DNA of 64,000 bases from Vibrio spartinae (GTDB taxonomy: Bacteria > Pseudomonadota > Gammaproteobacteria > Enterobacterales > Vibrionaceae): positions 2,781,001-2,845,000 of the forward strand of contig NZ_AP024907.1 in NCBI RefSeq assembly GCF_024347135.1, read 5' to 3'. The notes under the pieces are model-generated. The model saw only the letters and a list, made by a program, of their open reading frames with translations, was not told the origin of the DNA and searched no databases. Each line of letters begins with the position of its first letter. Within the stretch, counting starts at the first letter, position 1. Positions 36,503 to 46,731 of this stretch are shown here, piece by piece. Position numbers and translations under genes: made by a program.

Positions 36503-38269
36503 TTAGTATGTACGAATCTTTGGTGGAAAGGCATCACGATGGACCGGTGCCATATTGACATGACGCTTATTCATCTGTTCAGTTTCCGGGTTATAAATCG
36601 AGTGGCATAACCAATTTTCATCATCTCGGTCTGGATAATCAAAGCGAGCATGAGCACCACGACTCTCGGTCCGATAATTGGCAGCAACGGCTGTTGAATA
36701 AGCAGTCTCCATCAGGTTCTCCAGCTCTAAGCATTCAACACGTTGTGTATTAAATTCACTAGATTTATCTGCAAGATGTGCTTCTTTCAAACGTTCACGA
36801 ATCACTTTGAGTTCTTTCAGACCATCGGCCATGGCATCCCCTTCGCGAAATACCGAGAAGTTATGCTGCATACATGCCTGAAGATCTTTCCGGATTTGTA
36901 CCGGGTCTTCACCACCCTTGCTGTTTTCCCAACGCATGTAGCGAGACAGAGAAGCTTCAATATCCGACTCTGTCGCATCACGTGCTTCAACTTGTGCCGT
37001 CAATGTTTCACCGAGATGGAGCCCAGTCGCGCGACCGAAGACAACCAAATCCAGTAGGGAATTCCCGCCCAGACGATTCGCACCATGCACGGAGACTGAT
37101 GCAATTTCACCACAAGCAAACAAGCCCTGAACATCAACATCATGACCAGAGGCATCTTGTTTCACGGCTTGACCGGAGACCTGAGTCGGCACGCCACCCA
37201 TCATATAGTGACAAGTTGGGATGACCGGAATCGGCTCTTTGACTGGATCGACATGCGCAAACGTCCGGGAAAGCTCACAGATACCCGGTAGACGAGATTC
37301 CAGAACTTCTTTACCCAGATGGTCGAGTTTCAGCTTAAGATGAGGTCCCCATGGGCCGTCACATCCACGCCCTTCACGAATTTCAATCATCATTGAACGG
37401 GCAACAACATCACGACCCGCCAAATCTTTTGCATTGGGTGCGTAGCGTTCCATAAAACGCTCACCATCTTTATTCAGCAGGTAACCCCCTTCGCCTCGGC
37501 AACCTTCAGTCACCAAAACACCGGCACCAGCAATTCCGGTAGGATGGAATTGCCACATTTCCATATCCTGCATCTGTACACCGGCACGTAGCGCCATACC
37601 AACACCATCACCGGTATTAATATGAGCATTTGTTGTCGAAGCGTAGATGCGCCCGGCACCACCTGTCGCCAGAATGGTCGCCTTCGACTTGAAGTAACAC
37701 ACTTCACCTGTTTCCATACACAGTGCGGTACATCCCATCACGACACCATCTTGGTTTTTCACCAAGTCCAGTGCATACCATTCTGAGAAGATCGTTGTTT
37801 TATGCTTGATATTCTGTTGATACAAGGTATGGAGTAAAGCATGACCGGTTCGGTCTGCTGCTGCCGCAGTTCTTGCGGCTTGCTCACCACCAAACTCTTT
37901 TGACTGACCGCCAAAAGGGCGTTGATAGATAGAGCCATTATCCAAACGGGAAAACGGCAGCCCCATTTTTTCTAATTCAATAACAGACTCAGGGCCGTGT
38001 TTACACATGTATTCGATCGCATTTTGGTCACCGATATAATCGGAACCTTTTACGGTATCGTACATATGCCATTGCCAATTATCTGGATGCGAATTTCCTA
38101 GCGCAACTGTAATACCGCCCTGAGCAGAAACGGTATGAGAACGAGTAGGAAACACTTTAGATAGCAAAGCACAAGACAGGCCTTGCTCTGAAATTTGTAG
38201 TGCAGCTCTCATACCTGCACCACCAGCGCCGATCACAACGGCATCAAACTCTCGAACTGGAATAGTCAC
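36503..38269 (-). CDS. sdhA: Succinate dehydrogenase flavoprotein subunit
   Basis: SdhA oxidises succinate using covalently bound FAD. The 588-residue protein opens with the dinucleotide motif [14 protein letters not shown]. The flavinylated His is in [11 protein letters not shown]. The fumarate-reductase/SDH signature, the [21 protein letters not shown] active-site loop and the C-terminal [18 protein letters not shown] are present. Its start abuts the sdhD stop. Confidence 0.98.
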   Translation of the reverse strand: MTIPVREFDAVVIGAGGAGMRAALQISEQGLSCALLSKVFPTRSHTVSAQGGITVALGNSHPDNWQWHMYDTVKGSDYIGDQNAIEYMCKHGPESVIELEKMGLPFSRLDNGSIYQRPFGGQSKEFGGEQAARTAAAADRTGHALLHTLYQQNIKHKTTIFSEWYALDLVKNQDGVVMGCTALCMETGEVCYFKSKATILATGGAGRIYASTTNAHINTGDGVGMALRAGVQMQDMEMWQFHPTGIAGAGVLVTEGCRGEGGYLLNKDGERFMERYAPNAKDLAGRDVVARSMMIEIREGRGCDGPWGPHLKLKLDHLGKEVLESRLPGICELSRTFAHVDPVKEPIPVIPTCHYMMGGVPTQVSGQAVKQDASGHDVDVQGLFACGEIASVSVHGANRLGGNSLLDLVVFGRATGLHLGETLTAQVEARDATESDIEASLSRYMRWENSKGGEDPVQIRKDLQACMQHNFSVFREGDAMADGLKELKVIRERLKEAHLADKSSEFNTQRVECLELENLMETAYSTAVAANYRTESRGAHARFDYPDRDDENWLCHSIYNPETEQMNKRHVNMAPVHRDAFPPKIRTY

Positions 38270-38617
38270 TTAAGCACCCCACAATACAAACAGGCCAGAG
38301 AAAAAATATCCGAATAGCACAGCAATCACGGCAAGCTGTAACAAGGCACGCAACGGTGTGGATTTCACATAATCCGTCAGAACCTGCCACAAACCGATCC
38401 AGCCGTGAATCAGAACACTCACGAGGGCAATCATTGTGAAGACTTTTGTAAATGTACCACTCCAGAAGTCGAGCCATAGTTGATAAGTAATATCACCGGA
38501 GAAAGCAAAAAAACAAACAAGATAAACGGTATACAGGGCCATCAAAATTGCGGTTGCACGAACGAGTAAAAAGTCGTGAACCCCATTACGCCCTACAGAT
38601 GAAACATGCTTTACCAT
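38270..38617 (-). CDS. sdhD: Succinate dehydrogenase membrane anchor subunit SdhD
   Basis: The 115-residue protein has three membrane helices (FLLVRATAILMALYTVYLV, VFTMIALVSVLIHGWIGLWQ, LLQLAVIAVLFGYFFSGLF). The heme/quinone-site region ALVSVLIHGWIGLWQVLTDY matches SdhD. With SdhC it anchors the complex and helps bind heme b. It overlaps sdhC by 7 bases. Confidence 0.96.
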   Translation of the reverse strand: MVKHVSSVGRNGVHDFLLVRATAILMALYTVYLVCFFAFSGDITYQLWLDFWSGTFTKVFTMIALVSVLIHGWIGLWQVLTDYVKSTPLRALLQLAVIAVLFGYFFSGLFVLWGA

Positions 38618-39003
38618 ACCATGACTCCTGCAAGCAGAGATAAAACGACTGTAACAGCAAATGAAATCTTCGCTGTTTGAGTGCCGGATTCCAACTCTTC
38701 AAAGTAACCGAGGTCCATTATCAAATGGCGAATGCCACCGACAATATGGTAAGACAATGCAGTCAATATCCCCCATAGGATAAACTTCACGAAGAAGCCA
38801 CCGACAAGTTCAGATGCATATTGAAAACCTTCCGGAGAAGATAACGAAACAGACAACAACCACAACAAAATTCCGATAGCGACAAAAGTGATTACACCTG
38901 AAACACGGTGAAGAATAGATGCAATCGCAGTGATCGGAAAGTGGATGGTCTGCAAATCAAGATTTACGGGTCTTAAATTTCTTTCTTTCACAGGCTTGCT
39001 CAC
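38611..39003 (-). CDS. sdhC: Succinate dehydrogenase cytochrome b556 subunit SdhC
   Basis: The 130-residue protein has the family N-terminus RPVNLDLQTIHFPITAIASI, the SILHRVSG quinone-site motif, and the heme-ligand region LSYHIVGGIRHLIMDLGYFE. Three membrane helices are visible. It is the first gene of the sdhCDAB-sucABCD transcription unit, divergent from gltA. Confidence 0.97.
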   Translation of the reverse strand: MSKPVKERNLRPVNLDLQTIHFPITAIASILHRVSGVITFVAIGILLWLLSVSLSSPEGFQYASELVGGFFVKFILWGILTALSYHIVGGIRHLIMDLGYFEELESGTQTAKISFAVTVVLSLLAGVMVW

Positions 39004-39395
39004 TCAGCTCCCCATTGAGCATTATTGTTATAAATGAAGAGTCAGCCCTAACTGATAAGTTTTAACAATATTTATACAATAATAAGTAAGAAACGCATAA
39101 AAATTGATATAAAGTTGTTAAATTTTAGTTAAGAAATGTAACATAACTTTCTTACTGGTCACTTCTTATACAGTCCAGACTGACTGGATTCCCAGCCAAT
39201 ATAAGGCTCGCAACATTCTAATACAATTAACGTAACAATTTTTGCTACATAGAACATATTTTTAACTTAATTCGCGCAAAAAACGCAATTGAGTGCACAC
39301 ATCACAGGAGAAGAATTGACTTTAATGAAATCAGGAGTTAAATATTCATTCGCAAACATCCTGGACGGATTAAATAATAAACAAAGGAGATTGTT
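39004..39395. other. 392-bp divergent regulatory region sdhC / gltA
   Basis: AT-rich sequence between the divergent TCA operons. It must hold both promoters. I see an ArcA-like direct repeat (39117-39132) and the gltA ribosome binding site AGGAG (39385-39389). A frame starting at 39289 overlaps gltA and has no coding character. Confidence 0.75.
39117..39132. promoter_or_regulatory. Possible ArcA site between sdhC and gltA
   Basis: GTTAAATTTTAGTTAA contains two GTTAA elements 11 bases apart in direct orientation, the spacing of ArcA-P repeats. ArcA represses sdh and gltA anaerobically in E. coli, so position and pattern fit. The region is AT-rich, so chance is possible. Confidence 0.45.
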
Positions 39396-40685
39396 ATGGC
39401 AGATAAGAAAGCGACCCTTCATGTTGAAGGCAAAGCGCCAATCGAACTGCCAATTATCAACGGTTCTATGGGGCCTGAGGTAATTGATGTTCGACAACTG
39501 GGAGCGAACGGGTACTTTACTTATGATCCTGGTTTTCTTGCCACTGCATCTTGTGAATCTCAAATCACCTACATCGATGGTAACCAAGGTGTACTACTGC
39601 ACCGGGGTTATCCTATCGATCAATTAGCGAATAACGCAGACTATCTGGAAGTCTGTTATATTCTTCTTTATGGTGAAGCCCCAAACAGGAAGCAATACTC
39701 AGAGTTTAAAAATACAATTTCGCGCCATACAATGGTTCATGAGCAAATCGCTAGCTTTTTTCACGGTTTCCGACGTGATGCTCACCCAATGGCAGTCATG
39801 GTAGGTGTTGTTGGTGCACTTGCTGCGTTCTATCATGATTCTCTAGATATCAACAACGATAGCCACCGAGAGATAGCTGCATATCGTCTTCTCTCAAAAA
39901 TGCCGACACTGGCATCCATGTGTTATAAATACTCTGTCGGCCAACCATTCATTTATCCTCGCAACGACTTAGGTTATGCGGAAAACTTCCTTCATATGAT
40001 GTTCGCAACACCATGTGAAGAGTACGAAGTGAATCCAATTGTTGCTCGGGCAATGGATAAAATTTTCACCCTGCACGCTGATCATGAGCAAAATGCTTCA
40101 ACGTCAACAGTTCGTCTGGCCGGTTCATCCGGTGCAAATCCATTTGCATGTATTGCTGCGGGAATTGCGTCGTTATGGGGGCCTGCTCATGGTGGCGCGA
40201 ATGAAGCGTGTCTGCGGATGCTTGAAGAAATCGGCAGTGTCGATCGCATTCCTGAATTCGTTGCACGAGCAAAAGATAAGGATGATCCATTCCGTCTGAT
40301 GGGCTTCGGTCACCGGGTTTACAAAAATTATGACCCGCGTGCGACTGTGATGCGCGAATCCTGTCATGAAGTACTGAAAGAACTAAGTATCGACGATCCA
40401 TTACTGGATGTTGCAATGGAATTGGAAAGAATTGCTTTGTCTGATGACTATTTTGTCGATAAGAAACTCTACCCGAACGTTGATTTCTATTCAGGTATTA
40501 TTTTGAAAGCAATCGGTATTCCTATTTCTATGTTTACTGTGATTTTCGCGTTGTCGCGCACCATCGGTTGGATTGCTCACTGGAATGAAATGCACAGTGA
40601 TCCTGAGAGTCGTATTGGTCGCCCTCGTCAGCTATATACCGGATATAAACTTCGCGATTTTTCACCACTACACGAACGTGAATAA
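39396..40685 (+). CDS. gltA: Citrate synthase (type II)
   Basis: GltA condenses oxaloacetate and acetyl-CoA at the entry of the TCA cycle. The 429-residue length and N-terminal beta domain ([19 protein letters not shown]) indicate the hexameric, NADH-sensitive type II enzyme. Catalytic motifs are [15 protein letters not shown] (His), [13 protein letters not shown] (His) and [15 protein letters not shown] (Asp). AGGAG precedes the ATG by 6 bases. A strong terminator follows. Confidence 0.98.
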   Translation: MADKKATLHVEGKAPIELPIINGSMGPEVIDVRQLGANGYFTYDPGFLATASCESQITYIDGNQGVLLHRGYPIDQLANNADYLEVCYILLYGEAPNRKQYSEFKNTISRHTMVHEQIASFFHGFRRDAHPMAVMVGVVGALAAFYHDSLDINNDSHREIAAYRLLSKMPTLASMCYKYSVGQPFIYPRNDLGYAENFLHMMFATPCEEYEVNPIVARAMDKIFTLHADHEQNASTSTVRLAGSSGANPFACIAAGIASLWGPAHGGANEACLRMLEEIGSVDRIPEFVARAKDKDDPFRLMGFGHRVYKNYDPRATVMRESCHEVLKELSIDDPLLDVAMELERIALSDDYFVDKKLYPNVDFYSGIILKAIGIPISMFTVIFALSRTIGWIAHWNEMHSDPESRIGRPRQLYTGYKLRDFSPLHERE

Positions 40686-40710
40686 TAAAATCCAGATGTT
40701 TGCATAAATC

Positions 40711-40740
40711 AAAGGGCAGGTTGATAAAACCTGCCCTTTT
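40711..40740 (+). terminator. Terminator of gltA
   Basis: AAAGGGCAGGTT pairs with AACCTGCCCTTT around a short loop, ending in TTTT. The A-rich left side may also stop the convergent nif3-family gene. Confidence 0.92.
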
Positions 40741-40758
40741 GAGTTCTAAACTGCCTGT

Positions 40759-41514
40759 TTAGGCTGGATTGTCAATATCGACAAACTCAACGGCTATATT
40801 TTGAGTTTGGGACAGCCATTCCCCTAACGCTTTGACACCGTAACGTTCTGTGGCATGATGCCCGGCAGAAAAATAGTGAATCCCCTGCTCTCGGGCACTA
40901 TGTGTCGTCCTTTCCGAGATTTCCCCCGAAATAAAAGCATCCAGGCCTTTGGCCGCAGCCAAATCAATGAAGTCTTGTCCCCCACCGGTACACCATCCCA
41001 CCGTGGCTATCAATTGCTCCTCACCCGACGCAATATGAAGTGGTTCCCGTTGTAATACGGTTGCTATTTTACGGCTCAAATCCGCACCACTTATCGGCGC
41101 TTTGAAAGCCCCATACATCGCCACCGACTGCGCATGACCTTCTAAGCCTCCCATCACGTCAATCCCTAATAACCGGGCCAGACAAGCGTTATTCCCCAGT
41201 TCAGGGTGAATATCCAGTGGTAAGTGATAAGCGTACAGATTGATGTCATGCTGAATCAAACGCCGAATCCGTTTCCCTTTCATGCCTCGAATCGGCTCGG
41301 GTTCTCGCTTCCAAAAATAACCATGGTGTACCAGAATAGCATCGGCTTGCAGCGTAATCGCTTTTTCAATCAATGCCTGAGAGGCTGTAACACCGGTGAC
41401 AATTTTTCTGATGTCGGATCGACCTTCAATTTGCAATCCGTTCGGACTGTAATCCTGAATTAAATCGGGACGCAGTTTCTCGTCGAGTAATGCTTCGAGC
41501 TCAAGATTATTCAT
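40759..41514 (-). CDS. Nif3-like dinuclear metal centre protein (YbgI)
   Basis: The 251-residue protein belongs to the Nif3/YbgI (DUF34) family. Metal-ligand motifs are DAILVHHGYFWK (two His), YAYHLPLDIHPELGNN, FISGEISERTTHSAREQG and YFSAGHHATERYG. E. coli YbgI is a hexameric toroid; its reaction remains unsettled (a GTP cyclohydrolase-like role has been proposed for the family). It lies convergent to gltA and divergent from the DUF1853 gene, like VC2093. Confidence 0.93.
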   Translation of the reverse strand: MNNLELEALLDEKLRPDLIQDYSPNGLQIEGRSDIRKIVTGVTASQALIEKAITLQADAILVHHGYFWKREPEPIRGMKGKRIRRLIQHDINLYAYHLPLDIHPELGNNACLARLLGIDVMGGLEGHAQSVAMYGAFKAPISGADLSRKIATVLQREPLHIASGEEQLIATVGWCTGGGQDFIDLAAAKGLDAFISGEISERTTHSAREQGIHYFSAGHHATERYGVKALGEWLSQTQNIAVEFVDIDNPA

Positions 41515-41587
41515 GGTTCTTCCCGCTTTTGATATAAGTGCTAGGCAGGCTACAATGACACTTGAAATACTTCAAGAGGCATCCACG

Positions 41588-42346
41588 ATGGATTTAACCG
41601 CAATTGCTCAATGGGTCCGAGACACGCCCGGATTGTTTCTGGCAGCACCGCCAATAGAATCGGATTCACCGTTTGCAGAGCTCGCAGCCTTCCCGATTTC
41701 ATGGTCAGCGTCAGTACGCCCGAATCAACGACTAGGGCTGCTCTATCAGTCGGTCTGTTCAGATCTGTTTAAATCCAACCCAGCCTACGCACTCACCGCG
41801 GAAGAAGTGCAGATTATCGATAACGGGAAAACTCGGGGTGCTATCGACTTTATTCTCGACAACCAACACACATCACAACAGGAACATTGGGAAGTCGCGA
41901 TCAAATTCTATCTGCTCCATCAGGGGTACTGGTTTGGTCCAAACGCAAAAGATCGGCTGGATATCAAACTCCAGCATATGCTCAAACATCAGTTACCGCT
42001 GTCTGCGCACCCCATTGTTTTACAGCAATATCCACATTGGCAGGTGACATCACGACACCTCTTGATGCAGGGGCGGCTTTATATCAATCCGTTTACGGAT
42101 GCGCCAATCCCTCAAGATTGTCTGGGTTACGCCTTGAATCAAACTCAAATCCAAGGCCACTGGTGCTATCAGGCTCAGTTTCACCAGATCCGTGAACCAC
42201 TCTACTTACTGGAAAGATATCAGTGGATGACTGGACGAACAGCAACCAACCTGCGTTACGAGCCAGCAGCGTTGGAACGGGCTGTTCATTGTCAGTCGGA
42301 AAGTGGGATATTCTGGTTTATCGTGCCGGATAGTTGGCCACAATAA
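41588..42346 (+). CDS. DUF1853 family protein
   Basis: The 252-residue protein shows the DUF1853 hallmark HWEVAIKFYLLHQG (about residues 100-113), reminiscent of a nuclease-type core, with GPNAKDRLDIKLQHML following and C-terminal Trp-rich strands (GIFWFIVPDSWP). No function is established to my knowledge. ATG 41588 is chosen because AGAGG lies 8 bases upstream; ATG 41555 is an alternative that adds 11 residues. The frame opens at 41513, overlapping the divergent gene, which is unlikely to be used. Confidence 0.8.
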   Translation: MDLTAIAQWVRDTPGLFLAAPPIESDSPFAELAAFPISWSASVRPNQRLGLLYQSVCSDLFKSNPAYALTAEEVQIIDNGKTRGAIDFILDNQHTSQQEHWEVAIKFYLLHQGYWFGPNAKDRLDIKLQHMLKHQLPLSAHPIVLQQYPHWQVTSRHLLMQGRLYINPFTDAPIPQDCLGYALNQTQIQGHWCYQAQFHQIREPLYLLERYQWMTGRTATNLRYEPAALERAVHCQSESGIFWFIVPDSWPQ

Positions 42347-42456
42347 ATTATGCTCATGTTTTCAACCGCCCATACAGCGATGACAACTGAGCTTATACTG
42401 ATTAGATTTGAGCATCTTAGCTGCTCTCTGCAAATGGCATTTGTCGCTGAAACGTC

Positions 42457-42480
42457 AAGGGAGCACCACTGTGCTCCCTT
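42457..42480. terminator. Hairpin between DUF1853 gene and pgm
   Basis: AAGGGAGCAC and GTGCTCCCTT form a perfect 10-bp stem between two convergent genes. T-runs are weak on both sides, so termination strength is uncertain. Confidence 0.65.
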
Positions 42481-42523
42481 ATCTATTCATTCTTATCAAT
42501 TCTGGTAACAACACTGCTTCAAG

Positions 42524-44167
42524 CTATACCCCAGCATCGGCAAAGACTTGATTCACTATCTCCTGAGCTTCTGATTCGATCTGTTTCAGGTGCGCCTCAC
42601 CTTTAAAACTCTCACAGTAGATCTTGTAAATATCTTCAGTCCCGGAAGGACGCGCAGCAAACCAACCAAATTCCGTCGTCACTTTCAGTCCACCAATTGC
42701 AGCACCATTTCCCGGGGCATGCGTTAATCTTGCCGTAATAGGGTCTCCTGCCAACGTCTGAGCGGAAACCATTTCTGGAGATAGCTTTTTCAAAACCGCT
42801 TTCTGCGAACCAGTTGCGACGGCCTGAAGACGGCTATATTTCGATTCACCATGTTTTGCAGCCAGCGCTTCATAATATTGCTGAGGATTTTTTCCGGTCA
42901 CAGCGGTTATTTCAGCAGCCAGCAAACAAAGAATGATGCCATCTTTGTCGGTTGCCCATGGTGTGCCGTCAAATCTCAGGAAAGATGCACCGGCACTTTC
43001 TTCACCGCCAAAACCAAACTCTCCGGAGAACAACCCATCGACAAACCATTTAAAGCCAACAGGAACTTCGCACAACGTGCGGCCTAAATCAGCAACAACA
43101 CGGTCAATCAATGCACTGGAAACCAAGGTCTTGCCAACAGCGACATCGGCTTTCCACTCACGGTGGCGATACAAATAATCAATACAGACCGCCAGAAAAT
43201 GATTGGGATTCATCAACCCTTTCGGTGTCACAATTCCGTGACGGTCATAATCTGGGTCATTACCGAATGCCAGATCATATTGATCTTTCAGTGCCAGCAA
43301 TCCCGCCATTGCATATGGCGAAGAACAATCCATCCGGATCACACCATCTTTATCGAGCGACATAAACTGAAACGTCGGATCGATCGACTCATTGACCAGC
43401 TCTAAATTCAACTGATAAGTTGCTGCAATTTTCCGCCAGTATTCAATCCCACTGCCTCCGAGTGGATCAACACCAATTTTCAGATTGGCCTGTTGGATCG
43501 CAGGCATATCAATCACATTAACGAGATCATCAACATATGGCATCACTAAGTCCTGTTCAACATAGTATTCTGACGCCATTGCTTGCTGTAACGGAATTCG
43601 TCGCACAGTCGCGATTCCATCCGCAATAATTTCATTCGCCCGATTTTCGATCGCTTGCGTAACTTCACCTTCGGCCGGACCACCGTGCGGTGGATTATAT
43701 TTGATCCCGCCATCTTGAGGTGGATTATGAGATGGTGTGATGACTATCCCATCCGCTTTTTGCGCGTGCTCGCGGTTATAAGTCAGAATCGCGTGAGAAA
43801 CGCCCGGAGTTGGTGTATACCCTTGTTCAGCCTGAACGATCACCTGAATACCATGGGCGATTAAAACTTCAACAACACTGGAAAATGCACATTCCGACAA
43901 TGCATGGGTATCTTTGCCAACAAAAACAGGGCCTGTGATACCAGCCTGACCTCTCACTTCAGCAATCGCTTGTGTGATCGCCAGAATATGATTCTCATTA
44001 AACGAAGATTTTCCAGAAGTTCCTCGGTGCCCGGACGTACCAAACTCAACTTTATGCGCCTTTTCAGCGGCATTGGGCTTAAGACGGTAATAATCAGAAA
44101 CAAGCACAGGAATATTTTGCAAATCGCTGTGTTGTGCTTGCTTTCCAGCTCTCGGGTGAATAGCCAT
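42524..44167 (-). CDS. pgm: Phosphoglucomutase (alpha-D-glucose phosphate-specific)
   Basis: Pgm interconverts glucose-1-phosphate and glucose-6-phosphate for polysaccharide and glycogen metabolism. The 547-residue protein has the phosphoserine loop [15 protein letters not shown], the metal loop [11 protein letters not shown], the sugar-binding [10 protein letters not shown] and the phosphate-binding [13 protein letters not shown]. It lies downstream of seqA, as in E. coli, but a terminator between them suggests a separate promoter. Confidence 0.97.
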   Translation of the reverse strand: MAIHPRAGKQAQHSDLQNIPVLVSDYYRLKPNAAEKAHKVEFGTSGHRGTSGKSSFNENHILAITQAIAEVRGQAGITGPVFVGKDTHALSECAFSSVVEVLIAHGIQVIVQAEQGYTPTPGVSHAILTYNREHAQKADGIVITPSHNPPQDGGIKYNPPHGGPAEGEVTQAIENRANEIIADGIATVRRIPLQQAMASEYYVEQDLVMPYVDDLVNVIDMPAIQQANLKIGVDPLGGSGIEYWRKIAATYQLNLELVNESIDPTFQFMSLDKDGVIRMDCSSPYAMAGLLALKDQYDLAFGNDPDYDRHGIVTPKGLMNPNHFLAVCIDYLYRHREWKADVAVGKTLVSSALIDRVVADLGRTLCEVPVGFKWFVDGLFSGEFGFGGEESAGASFLRFDGTPWATDKDGIILCLLAAEITAVTGKNPQQYYEALAAKHGESKYSRLQAVATGSQKAVLKKLSPEMVSAQTLAGDPITARLTHAPGNGAAIGGLKVTTEFGWFAARPSGTEDIYKIYCESFKGEAHLKQIESEAQEIVNQVFADAGV

Positions 44168-44240
44168 ATGACATCCTTGGTTTCAAAATAACAGTTATCT
44201 AAACTCACAGTATTTCAAAGATCAACGTCTCAAATATAAG

Positions 44241-44264
44241 AAAACCCCATCAGCGATGATGAGG
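44241..44264 (-). terminator. Terminator downstream of seqA
   Basis: CCCCATCA (44245-44252) pairs with TGATGAGG (44257-44264) with one mismatch. On the minus strand it is followed by TTTT. It lies 14 bases after seqA. Confidence 0.75.
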
Positions 44265-44278
44265 CTATAAAATTTCAT

Positions 44279-44863
44279 TTAAATTGAAAACGTTACTTTG
44301 TCGATCAGATCAGACGGGAAATTCATCCGAACCATGAGCTGCTCAATCATCTGCTGTTTACGACTGGTATTATTATTGGTAATCACCCAGAAAGGTGTAT
44401 TGGGAATCGCTTTTGGTTTGGTCGTTTTACCGTTTGCCAACAAGGTTTCTTCATTGTCAGCAAAGTAAACCCGTTTGCGGCCCTTCACGTCCATCGCTTC
44501 GGAAAAACTAACCGAATCGATATAATAAAGTGTAGAAAGCACCAACATAAACCGATCAACCACTTTTTTCTGAGCGGCGAATTCATCGGAAATCAACAAC
44601 TCACGGATGACCTGAACACCCGATAATTGTGATTCTCTTCCTGCATCTTTACTGACAACAATACCTTGAGTACCAGCCTGATCTTGCGGGTGCGCCGATT
44701 CGTTCGGTGCAGATGGAGTAACGTGAGAAACAGGCAGAGACGGAGTTTCCTGACCATCGACATTCAACAACCGACGCAATATATCCGATGCACTCTCACC
44801 GATGTGGCATGTCTGACTCGCAATATAACGGTATAATTCCTCATCAACCTCAATTGTTTTCAT
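44279..44863 (-). CDS. seqA: Replication initiation negative regulator SeqA
   Basis: SeqA binds hemimethylated GATC and sequesters the origin after replication. ATG 44863 gives MKTIEVDEELYRYIASQTCH, the family N-terminus with the oligomerisation domain (IGESASDILRRLL). A linker of about 65 residues, longer than in E. coli (194 versus 181 residues in all), leads to the DNA-binding domain (FMLVLSTLYYIDSVSFSEAM, KGRKRVYFA, TPFWVITNNNTSRKQQMI). A frame extension to 44929 adds a basic, unlike-family segment and is rejected. Confidence 0.95.
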   Translation of the reverse strand: MKTIEVDEELYRYIASQTCHIGESASDILRRLLNVDGQETPSLPVSHVTPSAPNESAHPQDQAGTQGIVVSKDAGRESQLSGVQVIRELLISDEFAAQKKVVDRFMLVLSTLYYIDSVSFSEAMDVKGRKRVYFADNEETLLANGKTTKPKAIPNTPFWVITNNNTSRKQQMIEQLMVRMNFPSDLIDKVTFSI

Positions 44864-44954
44864 TCGCTTTTCACAATCTCTATGTTTAAACTCTTTAGGA
44901 TTATAGCGAGATCTTTTACGATACACCACGATAAACCGAATACAAACAGAGAAA

Positions 44955-45752
44955 ATGTCTACACAACTTCACTATAAAATTGAAGGGGATGGGTCACCGA
45001 TTGTCTTGCTGCACGGGCTGTTCGGCAGCTTGGATAATCTTGGTTTACTAGCCCGTGACCTAAAAAACGACTATCAAGTCATCCGTCCCGATTTAAGAAA
45101 TCATGGGCTGTCTTTTCAAGCGACAACCCATGATTATGAATTAATGGCTGAAGATGTCGCCCATCTGATCCGGTCACTTGATCTGCCACCAGTGATATTA
45201 ATCGGCCATTCGATGGGCGGAAAAGTCGCCATGAAGCTGGCAGCGCTCGATCCTCAGCTCGTTAGAGAATTGATTGTCATTGACATGGCTCCGCTGAAAT
45301 ACCATGAACGTCATCACGATGATGTGTTTGCCGGATTATTCGCCGTACTGGAAAAACAGCCGCCAGACCGAGAAGCCGCAATGCAAATCCTCGCTCAACA
45401 TATCGAACCAGAATCGGTCCGCCAGTTTTTAGGCAAATCACTCTACAGAGACGGTGATAAAATGGCATGGCGTTTTCAGGTTGAAGCATTATATAACAAT
45501 TACGAGCATATTCTTGACTGGCAACCGATTCAGCCAGTACAAAAACCAACACTATTCCTGAAAGGCGGAGATTCAGACTATATTAGTTCAGATGCTCAAA
45601 CGCCGATTCTGGAACAATTTCCTCATGCAAAAGCGCATATTATTGCAAACACAGGGCATTGGCTCCACGCAGAGAAGCCTCAGGATGTGTTGAGAGTGAT
45701 CCGTAAATTCTTATTCAGTGACAACAGAATCCATCAGCAATCCACTTGCTGA
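44955..45752 (+). CDS. ybfF: Alpha/beta hydrolase, YbfF family esterase
   Basis: The 265-residue protein is an alpha/beta-fold hydrolase. It shows the HGLFGSLDNLG oxyanion loop, the nucleophile elbow IGHSMGGKVAM (Ser), and a late His in NTGHWLHAEKP. E. coli YbfF hydrolyses palmitoyl-CoA and malonyl-CoA in vitro, and likewise lies next to seqA. It is divergent from seqA. A hairpin overlaps its stop codon. Confidence 0.92.
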   Translation: MSTQLHYKIEGDGSPIVLLHGLFGSLDNLGLLARDLKNDYQVIRPDLRNHGLSFQATTHDYELMAEDVAHLIRSLDLPPVILIGHSMGGKVAMKLAALDPQLVRELIVIDMAPLKYHERHHDDVFAGLFAVLEKQPPDREAAMQILAQHIEPESVRQFLGKSLYRDGDKMAWRFQVEALYNNYEHILDWQPIQPVQKPTLFLKGGDSDYISSDAQTPILEQFPHAKAHIIANTGHWLHAEKPQDVLRVIRKFLFSDNRIHQQSTC

Positions 45753-45755
45753 TGG
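45731..45755 (+). terminator. Hairpin overlapping the ybfF stop codon
   Basis: CCATCAGCAA and TTGCTGATGG form a 10-bp perfect stem spanning the last codons of ybfF. Only a weak T-rich run follows, so it may terminate or merely stabilise the 3' end. Confidence 0.55.
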
Positions 45756-45936
45756 TGCATTAACTTTAATGAACAACAGTGGTATAGTTCGCGCAATCAT
45801 CAGATCGAAATGGGCATACTGAGCCACTCAATCCAGATAATGTGGTAACGAACCGCACATGATGACAATCATGCAGAGATGAATTTTCAGGGTTCCATCC
45901 CATAAGTAGACGACACATATATAGGGTAATGATTTT

Positions 45937-46464
45937 ATGGCAAGTGTAGGTATCTTCTTTGGTAGTGATACAGGTAATACTGAAGCCGTTGCAAAAATGA
46001 TTCAAAAGCAACTTGGTACAAAATTAGTTCATGTGCAAGATATTGCAAAAAGCAGTAAAGAGGACATTGACAACTTTGACTTATTGCTGTTTGGCATCCC
46101 CACTTGGTACTACGGTGAAGCACAGTGTGATTGGGATGATTTTTTCCCAGAGCTTGAGGGAATTGATTTTTCAACAAAACTGGTTGCAATCTTTGGCTGT
46201 GGCGATCAAGAAGACTACGCTGAATATTTTTGTGATGCCATGGGAACAGTTCGAGATATCATTGAAAGCAAAGGTGCAACGATCATTGGTCATTGGCCGA
46301 CGGAAGGCTATGAATTTGAAGCATCCAAAGCACTGGTGGATGATAACAACTTTGTCGGTCTATGTATTGATGAAGATCGTCAGCCAGAACTTACCGAAGA
46401 TCGTGTCAACCAGTGGGTCAACCAAGTCTACGATGAAATGTGCCTTTCTGAGTTAGAAGACTGA
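45937..46464 (+). CDS. fldA: Flavodoxin FldA
   Basis: FldA is an FMN electron carrier that supports, among others, radical SAM enzymes. The 175-residue long-chain flavodoxin has the phosphate loop FGSDTGNTEAVAKM, the isoalloxazine loop IPTWYYGEAQCDWDDF and FGCGDQEDYAEYF. It precedes fur in the same orientation, as in E. coli, with a 267-base gap. Confidence 0.97.
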   Translation: MASVGIFFGSDTGNTEAVAKMIQKQLGTKLVHVQDIAKSSKEDIDNFDLLLFGIPTWYYGEAQCDWDDFFPELEGIDFSTKLVAIFGCGDQEDYAEYFCDAMGTVRDIIESKGATIIGHWPTEGYEFEASKALVDDNNFVGLCIDEDRQPELTEDRVNQWVNQVYDEMCLSELED

Positions 46465-46498
46465 TTTTTATTGATAAAAGACTTGCGCTTGCAATGAA

Positions 46499-46515
46499 TG
46501 TTCAAACTTTGAACA
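46499..46515. repeat. 17-bp palindrome between fldA and fur
   Basis: TGTTCAAA-C-TTTGAACA is perfectly symmetric. It sits inside a larger imperfect stem whose right side ends in GTCTTTTT, so it may be the top of the fldA terminator rather than an operator. Confidence 0.5.
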
Positions 46516-46651
46516 AGCTTTGACAGTTCAGGTCTTTTTATTTGCCAGTAGATCTTATAAAGTACATTATCACTCGCATCTATATGTAGAATAAACTGCA
46601 TAAATTGCCATGCTCTCAGGAAAGATACAATACCCTTTAAAAGTTAGTGGT

Positions 46652-46679
46652 TTATTGTTGGCGGTGACTAACCTATAAT
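46652..46679 (+). promoter_or_regulatory. Putative sigma-70 promoter of fur
   Basis: TTATTG (46652-46657) and a consensus TATAAT (46674-46679) are separated by 16 bases, ending 52 bases before the fur ATG. No clear Fur box is seen over it. Confidence 0.5.
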
Positions 46680-46731
46680 AATTTCAATCATGAAACGCTG
46701 TTACTGATGCAGATCATCAACAGGAAAATAT

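Noticed and set aside
39289..39483. Small ORF before gltA with an AGGAG-like leader
   Set aside because: It overlaps the gltA start out of frame, and its residues show no coding character; the AGGAG at 39385 serves gltA.
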